A stretch of DNA of 64,000 nucleotides from Atlantibacter sp032062175 (GCF_032062175.1 NZ_DAMBQK010000001.1:62001-126000), one strand, 5' to 3'; counted from the first letter of the stretch, positions 16,984 through 26,412 are shown. Translations and numbers: made by a program. Notes: generated by a model not told the origin, from the letters alone.

Positions 16984-16990
16984 GCTACCT

Positions 16991-18997
16991 TTATTTTACC
17001 GCTTTTCCCTTCAACAATTTTCGCACCCATAGTCGGTTTGGATTGAGCGCCGCCAGCGTTGGGCCGTCCATCGGTATCGGTTCACCGCACATCTGCGCGG
17101 CGAGGATCTCTGCGGCCAGCGGGGCGCTGCACAAACCACGCGAGCCTAACGCGCCCAGCATAAACAGATTCGGGTGAACCGGCGCAGCAGGCACATTTTC
17201 CGGTGTGGCGCTGTGCCGGGATAATGACGCGTACTGTTCCAGCAGGGCCGGGTAGTCGGCAACGTTGCCCACCATCGGCATATGATCGCGCGTGGCGCAG
17301 CGTACGCCAACCCGCGCGTCGCCTGCACTGACGTCCACCTCGTGGGGCCACGATTGATCGGGGAAACAGTCAATCAGCCGCTTGCGGTTATGCTGCTGAT
17401 CCTCTTCGCTGTACCGCGCGTTTTCCATGCCACGATGATAGCTGGCGCCAATGCAGTGATGCTGGTTTTGCGGATTCACCGGCGTCAGATAGCCGTCATA
17501 ACACAGCACCTGGCGCAGCGCCGACAGCGGCGGCGAGGTGGGAATGTGGCTCACCTGGCCCGCCACCGCGTATACCGGTTGCATCGCGGTTTGCTCAAAC
17601 TGGCTCAGCTTGCTGCCGTTGGCGAATACCACCGCGTCATGTTCAGCCTGCTGCCCGTCGGCAAAGGCCAATTGCCAGCGCCCATCGTGATGAAGTTGCT
17701 TTACCGAATGCCGGTAATGCACCGTTAATCCCTGCTGCCTGGCCAGGACAATCGCCTCCGCCGTAAGCTGCGCCGGGCACAGCCAGCCACCGAGCGGGTA
17801 TTCAATGCCACCGCAGCCGGTCTCAACGCCGCTGTGGATGAACACGTCTTGCGCGTCTACTGCGCGCGCTACATCAGCCGGCAAATCCAGCGCCAGCATT
17901 TCACGGATCTTCCCGGCGCTTTTTTCATCCCAGCCCAACTGCGTAACGCCGCACCAGTCATGGTCAAACTCAACGGGTAACGCATCATACAGGCGACGGG
18001 CGAAGGTAAACGCGGCCGGGAAAAAGCGCGTCAGCGCCGGATTGCTGTGGCTGATAAGCGGGTACAGCGCCCCCTGGCGGTTGCCGGATGCGCCCTGCGC
18101 CGGAGCCTCATCCTCGCAATACAGCGTTACGCGCTTGCCGCGCCGCAGCAGCGCTAATGCCAGCAGCGCGCTGGCGACGCCGCCACCGACAATCGCCACA
18201 TCATCACCCTGCGCCGCCTGGCGCTGATACCAGGGCGTCAGCGAACGCGCGGGTAGGGGATGTTCCAGCACACCGGTGAGCATTTCACGCTTGCGGCCAA
18301 AGCCTTTGCTTTTTTGCATAGTAAACCCGGCGTCCTGCAACCCACGGCGTACAAAACCGGCGGAGGTAAAGGTTGCCAGCGTCGCGCCGGGCCGCGCCTG
18401 CCGCGCCATAGCGTTAAACAGTTGCGGCGTCCACATATCCGGGTTTTTGGCCGGGGCAAAGCCGTCAAGGAACCACGCATCCACCTGGCCCTGTAATGCG
18501 TCATCTAATTCGGGGATCAGTTCATTGACGTCGCCCAGCCATAAATCCAGCGTCACGCGTCCGTTATCAAATAACAGCCGCTGGCAGCCTGCCAGCAGTG
18601 GCGGCCACTGGCGATGCAGTTTTTCTGCCCAGGGTGCCAGCTCTGGCCACGCGGCGTGGGCGCGTGTTAAATCCCCGGCCTGAAGCGGGAATTTTTCGAA
18701 GCTGACGAAATGCAGCCGGTTCAGCGCCGCGTCGGGATGCGCGGCGCAAAATGCGTCAAACGCCTGCCAGAGCGTAAGAAAATTGAGCCCGGTGCCAAAG
18801 CCGGTTTCCGCCACGGTAAACAGTGTGCGCGGGTGCTGGGTAAAGCGCGCCGGTAGCTGATTACCCCCCAAAAAGACGTAGCGGGTCTCTTCCAGACCGT
18901 TGTCATTGGAAAAGTAAACGTCGTCAAAATCTCGGGAAACAGGTGTACCCTCATTATTGAAGTCAAGGGTGGCTGGTTTGATGGTGGAATGTTTCAC
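16991..18997 (-). CDS. mnmC: MnmC, bifunctional tRNA mnm5U34 biosynthesis enzyme
   Basis: 668 residues from GTG 18997, exactly the E. coli length; an ATG 34 codons upstream gives a tail (MYAEQVRSDDLPVN) not found in the family. The N-terminal methyltransferase half contains FFLGGN-type and ETGFGTGLNFLTLWQAF SAM motifs and DAWFLDGFAPAKNPDMW. The C-terminal half begins with the FAD dinucleotide fold VAIVGGGVASALLALAL. It removes the carboxymethyl group of cmnm5(s2)U34 and then methylates the amine in certain tRNAs. It is divergent from fabB; fully intact. Confidence 0.95.
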   Translation of the reverse strand: MKHSTIKPATLDFNNEGTPVSRDFDDVYFSNDNGLEETRYVFLGGNQLPARFTQHPRTLFTVAETGFGTGLNFLTLWQAFDAFCAAHPDAALNRLHFVSFEKFPLQAGDLTRAHAAWPELAPWAEKLHRQWPPLLAGCQRLLFDNGRVTLDLWLGDVNELIPELDDALQGQVDAWFLDGFAPAKNPDMWTPQLFNAMARQARPGATLATFTSAGFVRRGLQDAGFTMQKSKGFGRKREMLTGVLEHPLPARSLTPWYQRQAAQGDDVAIVGGGVASALLALALLRRGKRVTLYCEDEAPAQGASGNRQGALYPLISHSNPALTRFFPAAFTFARRLYDALPVEFDHDWCGVTQLGWDEKSAGKIREMLALDLPADVARAVDAQDVFIHSGVETGCGGIEYPLGGWLCPAQLTAEAIVLARQQGLTVHYRHSVKQLHHDGRWQLAFADGQQAEHDAVVFANGSKLSQFEQTAMQPVYAVAGQVSHIPTSPPLSALRQVLCYDGYLTPVNPQNQHHCIGASYHRGMENARYSEEDQQHNRKRLIDCFPDQSWPHEVDVSAGDARVGVRCATRDHMPMVGNVADYPALLEQYASLSRHSATPENVPAAPVHPNLFMLGALGSRGLCSAPLAAEILAAQMCGEPIPMDGPTLAALNPNRLWVRKLLKGKAVK

Positions 18998-19156
18998 GTA
19001 AGTTACTCGTCTGACAGGCAGTGGCACGATCTTAGCGATGTGGGCCGGGCGGCGCAAATTTACCGGCAAATCGTCTGATCGGACTTGTTCGGCGTACAAC
19101 TGTACGCTATTGTGCCACTCGACTCTTATTATTAGCGCGACTGACAGAGGTATTAA

Positions 19157-20377
19157 ATGAAACGTGCAGTGATTACTGGCCTGGGTATCGTATCCAGCAT
19201 CGGTAATAACCAGCAGGAAGTCCTGGCATCCCTTCGTGAAGGGCGCTCAGGTATTACTTTCTCTCAAGAGCTAAAAGATTCCGGTATGCGTAGCCACGTT
19301 TGGGGCAACGTAAAACTGGACACCACCGGTCTGATCGACCGTAAAGTGGTGCGCTTTATGAGCGATGCGTCGATTTATGCATACCTCTCGATGGAGCAGG
19401 CAATTAAAGATGCGGGTCTTTCTGACGACGCTTACCAGAACAACCCGCGCGTTGGCCTGATCGCCGGTTCTGGCGGCGGCTCCCCGCGCTACCAGGTGTT
19501 CGGCGCTGATGCGATGCGCAGCCCGCGCGGCCTGAAAGCGGTCGGCCCGTATGTGGTGACTAAGTCTATGGCATCCGGCGTGTCTGCTTGCCTGGCGACC
19601 CCGTTCAAAATTCACGGCGTGAACTACTCCATCAGCTCCGCCTGTGCCACTTCTGCACACTGTATCGGTAACGCGGTTGAGCAAATCCAGCTCGGCAAAC
19701 AGGACATCGTGTTTGCTGGCGGCGGCGAAGAGCTGTGCTGGGAAATGGCCTGTGAGTTTGACGCGATGGGCGCATTGTCGACCAAATACAACGAGACCCC
19801 GGACCAGGCGTCCCGTACCTATGACGCGGACCGTGACGGTTTCGTGATCGCAGGCGGCGGCGGTATGGTGGTGGTCGAAGAGCTGGAACACGCTCTGGCG
19901 CGTGGCGCGCACATCTACGCGGAAATCGTCGGTTACGGCGCGACCTCCGATGGCGCAGACATGGTGGCACCGTCTGGCGAAGGGGCAGTGCGCTGCATGC
20001 AGATGGCGATGCACGGCGTTGACACCCCAATCGACTACCTGAACACCCACGGGACTTCCACGCCGGTTGGCGATGTGAAAGAACTGGGCGCTATCCGCGA
20101 AGTGTTCGGCGATAAATCCCCGGCGCTGTCCGCGACCAAAGCCATGACCGGTCACTCTCTGGGGGCGGCAGGCGTGCAGGAAGCCATTTACTCCCTGCTG
20201 ATGCTGGAGCACAGCTTTATCGCGCCGAGCATCAACATTGAGAATCTGGACCCGCAGGCGGAAGGGCTGAACGTCATTACCGAAACCACCGAGCGTGAAC
20301 TCACTACCGTGATGTCCAACAGCTTCGGCTTCGGCGGCACCAATGCCACCCTGGTGATGCGTAAATACCAGGCGTAA
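19157..20377 (+). CDS. fabB: FabB, beta-ketoacyl-ACP synthase I
   Basis: 406 residues, the E. coli length. Condensing-enzyme triad: nucleophile Cys163 in SSACATSAHC, His in NTHGTSTPVGD (about 298) and His in MTGHSLGAAG (about 333). It elongates acyl-ACP with malonyl-ACP and is essential for unsaturated fatty acid synthesis. In E. coli it is activated by FadR and repressed by FabR; I did not find a convincing site for either in the 159-base gap to mnmC. A strong terminator follows. Confidence 0.98.
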   Translation: MKRAVITGLGIVSSIGNNQQEVLASLREGRSGITFSQELKDSGMRSHVWGNVKLDTTGLIDRKVVRFMSDASIYAYLSMEQAIKDAGLSDDAYQNNPRVGLIAGSGGGSPRYQVFGADAMRSPRGLKAVGPYVVTKSMASGVSACLATPFKIHGVNYSISSACATSAHCIGNAVEQIQLGKQDIVFAGGGEELCWEMACEFDAMGALSTKYNETPDQASRTYDADRDGFVIAGGGGMVVVEELEHALARGAHIYAEIVGYGATSDGADMVAPSGEGAVRCMQMAMHGVDTPIDYLNTHGTSTPVGDVKELGAIREVFGDKSPALSATKAMTGHSLGAAGVQEAIYSLLMLEHSFIAPSINIENLDPQAEGLNVITETTERELTTVMSNSFGFGGTNATLVMRKYQA

Positions 20378-20389
20378 GCAACGCTGAAT

Positions 20390-20414
20390 AAAAAGGGCCT
20401 TCAGGGCCCTTTTT
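20390..20414. terminator. Bidirectional terminator between fabB and flk
   Basis: AAAAAGGGCC-TTCAG-GGCCCTTTTT: a perfect stem flanked by A- and T-runs between convergent genes. Confidence 0.92.
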
Positions 20415-20431
20415 GCGTTTCTGAACGGCGG

Positions 20432-21439
20432 TTAAAGCACTATCAACACCACCACAATCGCCACCACCAGCGCGAACAGTACCAGGCCCGGACGGGCGGA
20501 AAGCTGGCGCAGCGGCTCTATTAACGACGGGATCAGCGGGCTGTAAATCGGCTGGATATCGCGGGTCTCGATCGGCGACGCGTGACTGTTAACGCGCAGC
20601 GCAAACACCTGGTTTAACACATCCTGAACTTGCGCCGTGGTCAGCACCGTCTGGGGCGTGGCCTGCCAGCGCTGCTGTGTGTAATCAACAATCTCCTGCC
20701 ATTCGTGCGACGCCATCGGCTGGCGCAGGGCGGTTTGCAGGGAAATTAGCGTCGGCGCTGCCTGCTGAACTAACGTCTGGCGCGCCTGTAGCCAGGTATT
20801 CAGCGAGGCGAAATGTTTAGCCGGGATCAACTCGCCGGTTTTCACGCCCGCCAGTTCCAGCATCGACTGCCAGATAAGCTTTGGCGATTCGCCGGTGGCG
20901 GCGGCTAGTTTAATCACCTGCTGGTTGAGCGTATTGTGCTCGGCGGGCAGTAGCGGACGCTCCGTCGCCGGGCGCTGCTGCGGCTGCGGGATCGCCATCT
21001 GGCCGTTTTGTAGCAGTACCAGCACGCTTTTCAACTGCTCGGGCGACAGCTGGCTCAGCGCGGTCTGGCCGAACTGCTGGCGAATATAATCGCTCGCCGC
21101 CTTGCGGTTATTGCCAACGTTCAGCAACTCCGTCAGTTGCGACAGCAGTTGCCTGCTGGAATGGGTACTTTCCGCGCTGGTCAGACGCTGGTTAAGATTT
21201 TGCTCGGCGGCGGGAAAATGGCGTGACTGCAACGGCATTTCCTGTTTCAGCCCCAGATCGTGGCGCAGGGTGGCCCACACTTCACTGCTCTGCTGCTGCG
21301 TCAGCGCGATGATGCGGGTAATCAGCCGCTCAAGCTGGGTGCGCTGCTGAGAAGAGAGCGGGAGTTCACCGGCTGTTGTCTGCGGGGAGGGAGGTTCTCC
21401 CGGAGGGCGGGCGGGTGCGCCCTGGACTGGTTGCATCAT
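20432..21439 (-). CDS. flk: Flk, tail-anchored flagellar assembly regulator
   Basis: 335 residues (E. coli about 331). Glutamine-rich and soluble for most of its length (SSQQRTQLERLITRIIALTQ), with a single C-terminal membrane segment (LVLFALVVAIVVVLIVL) that ends the protein, so it is anchored by its tail with the bulk in the cytoplasm. In Salmonella, Flk prevents premature switching of the flagellar export apparatus and secretion of FlgM before hook completion. It is divergent from pdxB, as in E. coli. Confidence 0.9.
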   Translation of the reverse strand: MMQPVQGAPARPPGEPPSPQTTAGELPLSSQQRTQLERLITRIIALTQQQSSEVWATLRHDLGLKQEMPLQSRHFPAAEQNLNQRLTSAESTHSSRQLLSQLTELLNVGNNRKAASDYIRQQFGQTALSQLSPEQLKSVLVLLQNGQMAIPQPQQRPATERPLLPAEHNTLNQQVIKLAAATGESPKLIWQSMLELAGVKTGELIPAKHFASLNTWLQARQTLVQQAAPTLISLQTALRQPMASHEWQEIVDYTQQRWQATPQTVLTTAQVQDVLNQVFALRVNSHASPIETRDIQPIYSPLIPSLIEPLRQLSARPGLVLFALVVAIVVVLIVL

Positions 21440-21536
21440 AGTAAATCCTGACTTCGCCTTCGGTCTCGTGTATGACTAAGGGCGAGATTATGGCACACTT
21501 AGCGCCCATCTCCCGCACATTAACAGGTACTGTAAC

Positions 21537-22673
21537 GTGAAAATTCTCGTTGATGAAAATATGCCTTATGCCCGCGAACTGTTTGCCCGTCTGGGTGACG
21601 TAAAAGCGGTGCCTGGGCGGCCGATTCCGGTGGCCGAACTGGATGATGCCGATGCGTTGATGGTGCGTTCGGTGACCAAAGTCAACGGTAAGTTGCTGGA
21701 TGGCAAAGGCGTCCGCTTCGTTGGCACCGCGACGGCAGGCACCGATCACGTGGATCAGGACTATTTACACCAGGCGGGGATCGCGTTTTCTGCGGCACCC
21801 GGCTGTAATGCCATTGCCGTCGTGGAATACGTGTTTTCCGCGCTGCTGATGCTGGCGGAACGCGACGGATTCGACCTGACCGACCGCACCGTGGGTATTG
21901 TCGGCGTCGGTAACGTCGGCGGGCGCTTGCAGAAGCGCCTGGAAGCGCTGGGCGTGCGCACGCTGCTGTGCGATCCGCCGCGCGCCGATAACGGCGAGCC
22001 GGGCGATTTCCAGCCGCTGGATAAGCTGGTCGACGAAGCCGATATCCTCACCTTCCATACGCCGTTGTTTAAAGACGGCCCGTACAAAACCTGGCATCTG
22101 GCGGATGAAGCGCTGATTTCACGTCTCAAGCCGGGCGCGATTTTAATCAACGCCTGCCGTGGCGCGGTGGTAGATAACGCCGCCTTACTGAAATGCCTCG
22201 ACGCCGGGCAGAAACTCAGCACCGTGCTGGACGTGTGGGAGCCGGAGCCGGATCTCAACGTGGCGCTGCTGGATAAAGTCGACATTGGCACCGCGCATAT
22301 CGCCGGTTACACCCTTGAAGGCAAAGCGCGCGGCACCACCCAGGTGTTTGAAGCCTATAGCGCGTTTATCGGCAAACCTCAGCAAATCGCCCTGGACTCG
22401 CTGCTGCCCGCGCCGGAATTTGGCCGCATCACCCTGCATGGCCCGTTGGATCAGCCCACGCTGAAAAGACTGGTGCATCTGGTGTATGATGTGCGCCGCG
22501 ATGACGCGCCACTGCGTAAAGTGGCTGGCGTAGCGGGTGAGTTCGATAAGCTGCGTAAGCATTATCTGGAGCGTCGCGAATGGTCATCCCTGTTTATTCA
22601 GTGTGATGACGCGGCGGCGGCAAAGCTGCTCTCTGCGCTGGGATTTAACGCCGTACACCATTCGGCGCGTTAA
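21537..22673 (+). CDS. pdxB: PdxB, erythronate-4-phosphate dehydrogenase
   Basis: 378 residues, the E. coli length. D-2-hydroxyacid dehydrogenase fold: the NAD loop VGIVGVGNVGGRLQKRLEALG, catalytic Arg in INACRGAVVDN, Glu in DVWEPEPDLN and His in AHIAGYTLEGK. The C-terminal dimerisation domain (about 290-378) is specific to PdxB. It oxidises 4-phospho-D-erythronate in the DXP-dependent pyridoxal phosphate pathway. A hairpin separates it from usg. Confidence 0.97.
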   Translation: MKILVDENMPYARELFARLGDVKAVPGRPIPVAELDDADALMVRSVTKVNGKLLDGKGVRFVGTATAGTDHVDQDYLHQAGIAFSAAPGCNAIAVVEYVFSALLMLAERDGFDLTDRTVGIVGVGNVGGRLQKRLEALGVRTLLCDPPRADNGEPGDFQPLDKLVDEADILTFHTPLFKDGPYKTWHLADEALISRLKPGAILINACRGAVVDNAALLKCLDAGQKLSTVLDVWEPEPDLNVALLDKVDIGTAHIAGYTLEGKARGTTQVFEAYSAFIGKPQQIALDSLLPAPEFGRITLHGPLDQPTLKRLVHLVYDVRRDDAPLRKVAGVAGEFDKLRKHYLERREWSSLFIQCDDAAAAKLLSALGFNAVHHSAR

Positions 22674-22690
22674 TCATCTTCTTTTACGTT

Positions 22691-22710
22691 CCCTGCCTTT
22701 TGGGGCAGGG
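22691..22710 (+). terminator. Intercistronic hairpin between pdxB and usg
   Basis: CCCTGCC-TTTTGG-GGCAGGG with no U-run. It is more likely a stabilising or attenuating stem than a full terminator, since usg follows 31 bases later. Confidence 0.45.
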
Positions 22711-22740
22711 ACGCTGTTCTATTTTCTGGAGTAAACCACC

Positions 22741-23754
22741 ATGTCTGAAGGCTGGAACATTGCCGTACTGGGCGCGACGGGCGCTGTGGGCGAAGCCCTG
22801 CTTGAGCAACTTGCGGAACGTCAATTCCCGGTGGGAGAACTGTATGCCCTGGCGCGCAGTGAAAGCGCGGGCGAATCTCTGCGTTTCGCAGGTAAAACGG
22901 TGCGGGTGCAGGACGCCGCCGAATTTGACTGGACCCAGGCGCAGCTCGCATTTTTTGTGGCCGGTCCGGACGCCACCGCGCAGTACGCGGACGATGCCGC
23001 TAACGCGGGCTGCCTGGTGATCGACACCAGCGGTCTGTTCGCACTGGAGCCGGATGTCCCGTTAGTGGTGCCGGAAGTGAACCCCTTTGTGCTGGCGGAT
23101 TACCGTAACCGTAATCTGGTCGCCATCCCCGATAGCCTGACCAGCCAACTGCTGGTGGCATTAAAACCGCTGATCGACGAAGGCGGCCTGGCGCGTATTC
23201 AGGTGACCAGCCTGCTGTCTGCGTCGGCGAAGGGCAAAGTGGCGGTAGACGCCCTGGCGGGCCAGAGCGCCAAACTGCTCAACGGCATCCCGGTTGATGA
23301 AGACGATTTCTTCGGCCGCCAACTGGCGTTCAACGTTCTGCCGCTCCTGCCGGATAGCCAGGGCAGCGTGCGCGAAGAGCGCCGCATCGTCGATGAAGTG
23401 CGCAAAATCCTACAGGACGAAATGCTGATGATCTCCGCGACCTGCGTCCAGTCGCCGGTATTTTACGGCCATGCCCAGATGGTGAATTTTGAAGCCATGC
23501 GCCCGCTGTCATTTGAAGAAGCGCGCGATGCCTTCGATCGCGGTGAAGAAGTGATACTGTCGCCCGCGAATGAATTCCCGACCCAGGTTGGCGATGCGTC
23601 CGGCAACGCCCAATTGTCTGTCGGCTGCGTGCGTAACGATTACGGGATGCCGGAGCAGATCCAGTTCTGGTCAGTGGCGGACAACTTGCGCTTCGGCGGC
23701 GCGCTGATGGCGGTGAAAGTGGCGGAGAAATTAGTGCAGGAGTATTTGTACTAA
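22741..23754 (+). CDS. usg: Usg, aspartate-semialdehyde dehydrogenase-like protein
   Basis: 337 residues. The N-terminal dinucleotide fold (WNIAVLGATGAVGEALLEQL) and overall layout are those of aspartate-semialdehyde dehydrogenase. Where the true enzyme has its catalytic cysteine (GNC-type motif), this protein reads AIPDSLTSQLLVAL, without cysteine, so it is probably not an active dehydrogenase. The function of Usg is unknown; it sits upstream of truA throughout the enterics, and its stop overlaps the truA start (TAATG). Confidence 0.93.
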   Translation: MSEGWNIAVLGATGAVGEALLEQLAERQFPVGELYALARSESAGESLRFAGKTVRVQDAAEFDWTQAQLAFFVAGPDATAQYADDAANAGCLVIDTSGLFALEPDVPLVVPEVNPFVLADYRNRNLVAIPDSLTSQLLVALKPLIDEGGLARIQVTSLLSASAKGKVAVDALAGQSAKLLNGIPVDEDDFFGRQLAFNVLPLLPDSQGSVREERRIVDEVRKILQDEMLMISATCVQSPVFYGHAQMVNFEAMRPLSFEEARDAFDRGEEVILSPANEFPTQVGDASGNAQLSVGCVRNDYGMPEQIQFWSVADNLRFGGALMAVKVAEKLVQEYLY

Positions 23755-24566
23755 TGTCTGAGCTTCAGGATGTGCCGCTGCGCAAAATCGCGCTCGGCAT
23801 TGAGTACGACGGCAGTAAATATTACGGCTGGCAGCGCCAGAACGAAGTCCGCAGCGTGCAGGAAAAACTCGAAAAGGCGTTAACCCAGGTGGCGAATGCG
23901 CCGGTTAACGTGTTTTGCGCCGGGCGGACCGATGCGGGCGTTCATGCCACCGGCCAGGTGGTGCATTTCGAAACCCAGGCGATCCGCAAAGATGCCGCCT
24001 GGACGCTGGGTGTAAATGCGAATTTACCTGGTGACATCGCGGTGCGCTGGGTTAAAGATGTGCCGGACGATTTTCATGCCCGATTTAGCGCAACGGCTCG
24101 CCGTTACCGCTATGTCATCTACAATCATCGTCTGCGTCCTGCGGTTTTGCAGCAGGGCGTCACCCATTATCACCAACCGCTGGATGCTGAACGTATGCAC
24201 CGTGCGGCCCAGTGCTTAATCGGTGAAAATGATTTTACCTCGTTTCGCGCCGTGCAATGTCAGTCGCGCACCCCGTGGCGTAATCTGATGCACATCAACG
24301 TCGCGCGATTCGGGGCGTATGTGGTGGTCGATATCAAAGCGAATGCCTTTGTACATCATATGGTCAGGAATATTGTTGGCAGCCTGATGGAAGTAGGGTG
24401 CGGCAACCAGCCGGAGAGCTGGATTGAGGAGTTGCTGGCGGTGAGGGATCGTACGCTTGCGGCAGCGACGGCGAAAGCGGAGGGGCTTTATCTGGTCAGC
24501 GTGGATTATCCTGACCGTTTCGAGCTGCCGAAGACGCCGATGGGCCCACTTTTTTTAGCTGACTAA
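23754..24566 (+). CDS. truA: TruA, tRNA pseudouridine(38-40) synthase
   Basis: 270 residues, the E. coli length. The catalytic Asp60 lies in FCAGRTDAGVHATGQVVHF; RYRYVIYNHRLRPAVL and FVHHMVRNIVGSLMEVG are further family motifs. It isomerises uridines 38-40 in the anticodon stem-loop of many tRNAs. Translation is probably coupled to usg through the TAATG overlap. dedA starts 24 bases downstream. Confidence 0.98.
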   Translation: MSELQDVPLRKIALGIEYDGSKYYGWQRQNEVRSVQEKLEKALTQVANAPVNVFCAGRTDAGVHATGQVVHFETQAIRKDAAWTLGVNANLPGDIAVRWVKDVPDDFHARFSATARRYRYVIYNHRLRPAVLQQGVTHYHQPLDAERMHRAAQCLIGENDFTSFRAVQCQSRTPWRNLMHINVARFGAYVVVDIKANAFVHHMVRNIVGSLMEVGCGNQPESWIEELLAVRDRTLAAATAKAEGLYLVSVDYPDRFELPKTPMGPLFLAD

Positions 24567-24590
24567 AGGCTGTTGAGGATGTAACGCAGT

Positions 24591-25250
24591 ATGGACATTA
24601 TTCGCTTTGTGATCGATTTCATCCTGCACATTGACGTGCATCTGGCGGAACTGGTCGCCGATTATGGGGTTTGGGTTTACGCCATCCTGTTTTTGATTCT
24701 GTTTTGTGAAACCGGGCTGGTGGTAACGCCCTTCCTGCCGGGCGATTCGCTGCTGTTTGTCGCCGGGGCGATTTCCGCGCTGCCGACCAACGATCTCAAT
24801 GTCCATCTGATGGTGGCGTTAATGATTGTGGCGGCGATTATCGGCGATGCGGTGAATTACACCATTGGCAGGCTGTTCGGCGAAAAGCTGTTCAGTAATC
24901 CCAACTCGAAGATTTTCCGCCGCAGCTATCTGGACAAAACCCACGCGTTTTACGAGCGCCACGGTGGCAAAACCATTATCCTCGCGCGCTTCGTACCGAT
25001 TGTGCGCACCTTCGCGCCGTTTGTCGCCGGAATGGGGCATATGTCCTATCGTCATTTTGCGGCCTATAACGTGATCGGCGCGCTGCTGTGGGTATTACTG
25101 TTTACCTATGCGGGTTATCTGTTTGGCGATTTGCCGATCGTTCAGGAAAACTTAAAGCTACTGATAGTGGCGATCATCATCCTGTCGGTATTGCCGGGCG
25201 TGGTGGAAATTATCCGCCACAAGCGAGCTGCGGCACGAAACGGAAGATAA
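24591..25250 (+). CDS. dedA: DedA, inner-membrane protein of the DedA/SNARE-associated family
   Basis: 219 residues, hydrophobic, with the DedA signature LFCETGLVVTPFLPGDSLLF near residues 40-60 and the amphipathic FYERHGGKTIILARFVPIVRTF motif containing the conserved arginines. DedA proteins act in membrane homeostasis, and some family members recycle undecaprenyl phosphate or phospholipids. The role of this particular member is not settled. The gene follows truA and precedes accD, as in E. coli. Confidence 0.94.
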   Translation: MDIIRFVIDFILHIDVHLAELVADYGVWVYAILFLILFCETGLVVTPFLPGDSLLFVAGAISALPTNDLNVHLMVALMIVAAIIGDAVNYTIGRLFGEKLFSNPNSKIFRRSYLDKTHAFYERHGGKTIILARFVPIVRTFAPFVAGMGHMSYRHFAAYNVIGALLWVLLFTYAGYLFGDLPIVQENLKLLIVAIIILSVLPGVVEIIRHKRAAARNGR

Positions 25251-25421
25251 CCATCACGTTCATGAAACAAGAGCAGGATCGCGCGGTTTGACCACTTTTT
25301 TATCCCAACTCGCGGTCTGTTATGTTTTAATGAGCACCATTTATGGTCTGTCGGCGGTCAGAATTTATTCGCTACCGACAGAAAAACTGGCATCGACCAG
25401 GTTCAGGCAGAAAGGTCATCA

Positions 25422-26342
25422 ATGAGCTGGATTGAACGAATTCTCAATAAGAGCAATATCACCCCTTCCCGTAAGGCGAGCATCCCTGAAGGGGTGTGGA
25501 CCAAGTGCGACAGCTGCGGTCAGGTTCTCTACCGCGCCGAGCTGGAGCGTAACCTGGGGGTTTGCCCGAAGTGCGATCATCATATGCGTATGGCGGCGCG
25601 TGACCGCCTGCACAGCCTGTTAGACGAAGGCTCAATGGTGGAACTGGGCAGCGAACTTGAGCCGAAAGACGTGCTGAAGTTCAAAGACTCCAAAAAGTAT
25701 AAAGATCGTCTGGCAAGCGCCCAGAAAGAAACTGGCGAGAAAGACGCGCTGGTGGTGATGAAAGGCACTCTGCACGATATGCCAGTGGTTGCGGCGGCGT
25801 TTGAGTTCTCCTTTATGGGCGGCTCAATGGGCTCCGTGGTGGGTGCGCGCTTTGTGCGTGCCGTTGAGCAGGCGCTGGAAGACAACTGCCCGATGATCTG
25901 CTTCTCCGCATCCGGTGGCGCACGTATGCAGGAAGCGCTGATGTCGCTGATGCAGATGGCGAAAACCAGCGCAGCGCTGGCGAAAATGCAGGAGCGCGGC
26001 TTGCCGTATATCTCTGTGCTGACCGACCCGACCATGGGCGGCGTTTCCGCCAGCTTCGCGATGCTGGGCGATCTGAACATCGCCGAGCCGAAAGCGCTGA
26101 TTGGCTTTGCCGGCCCGCGCGTTATCGAACAGACCGTGCGTGAGAAATTGCCTGCCGGTTTCCAGCGCAGCGAGTTCTTAATCGAGAAAGGGGCGATCGA
26201 TATGATTATTCGTCGTCCTGAACTGCGCCTGAAGCTTGCCAGCCTGCTGGCGAAAATGATGAATCTCCCGGCACCAGGGCCGGATGCGCCGCTGGAAACC
26301 ATTGTGGTTCCGCCAGCGCCAGACCAGGAACAAGAGGCCTGA
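25422..26342 (+). CDS. accD: AccD, acetyl-CoA carboxyltransferase beta subunit
   Basis: 306 residues (E. coli 304; two extra residues at ERILNKSN). The N-terminal zinc ribbon is intact, with CDSC and CPKC (Cys29, 32, 48, 51). The carboxyltransferase domain has FSASGGARMQEALMSLMQMAK and DPTMGGVSASFAMLGD. With AccA it transfers CO2 from biotin to acetyl-CoA, committing carbon to fatty acid synthesis. In E. coli the zinc ribbon also binds mRNA. The 171-base upstream gap presumably carries its promoter; none is obvious to me. Confidence 0.98.
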   Translation: MSWIERILNKSNITPSRKASIPEGVWTKCDSCGQVLYRAELERNLGVCPKCDHHMRMAARDRLHSLLDEGSMVELGSELEPKDVLKFKDSKKYKDRLASAQKETGEKDALVVMKGTLHDMPVVAAAFEFSFMGGSMGSVVGARFVRAVEQALEDNCPMICFSASGGARMQEALMSLMQMAKTSAALAKMQERGLPYISVLTDPTMGGVSASFAMLGDLNIAEPKALIGFAGPRVIEQTVREKLPAGFQRSEFLIEKGAIDMIIRRPELRLKLASLLAKMMNLPAPGPDAPLETIVVPPAPDQEQEA

Positions 26343-26350
26343 TCGTCATG

Positions 26351-26383
26351 AAGGGCAGGGCCATAACGGCGCTGCCCTTTTTG
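26351..26383 (+). terminator. Terminator or attenuator between accD and folC
   Basis: AAGGGCAG (26351-26358) pairs with CTGCCCTT (26372-26379), followed by TTTTTG. folC begins 30 bases later on the same strand, so read-through is likely needed unless folC has its own promoter. Confidence 0.7.
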
Positions 26384-26412
26384 TTTATCCATCGCTAACA
26401 CGTACAGGCATC

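Noticed and set aside
19271..20212. 313-codon open frame opposite fabB
   Set aside because: Mirror of fabB codon usage; no start signal or recognisable domain.
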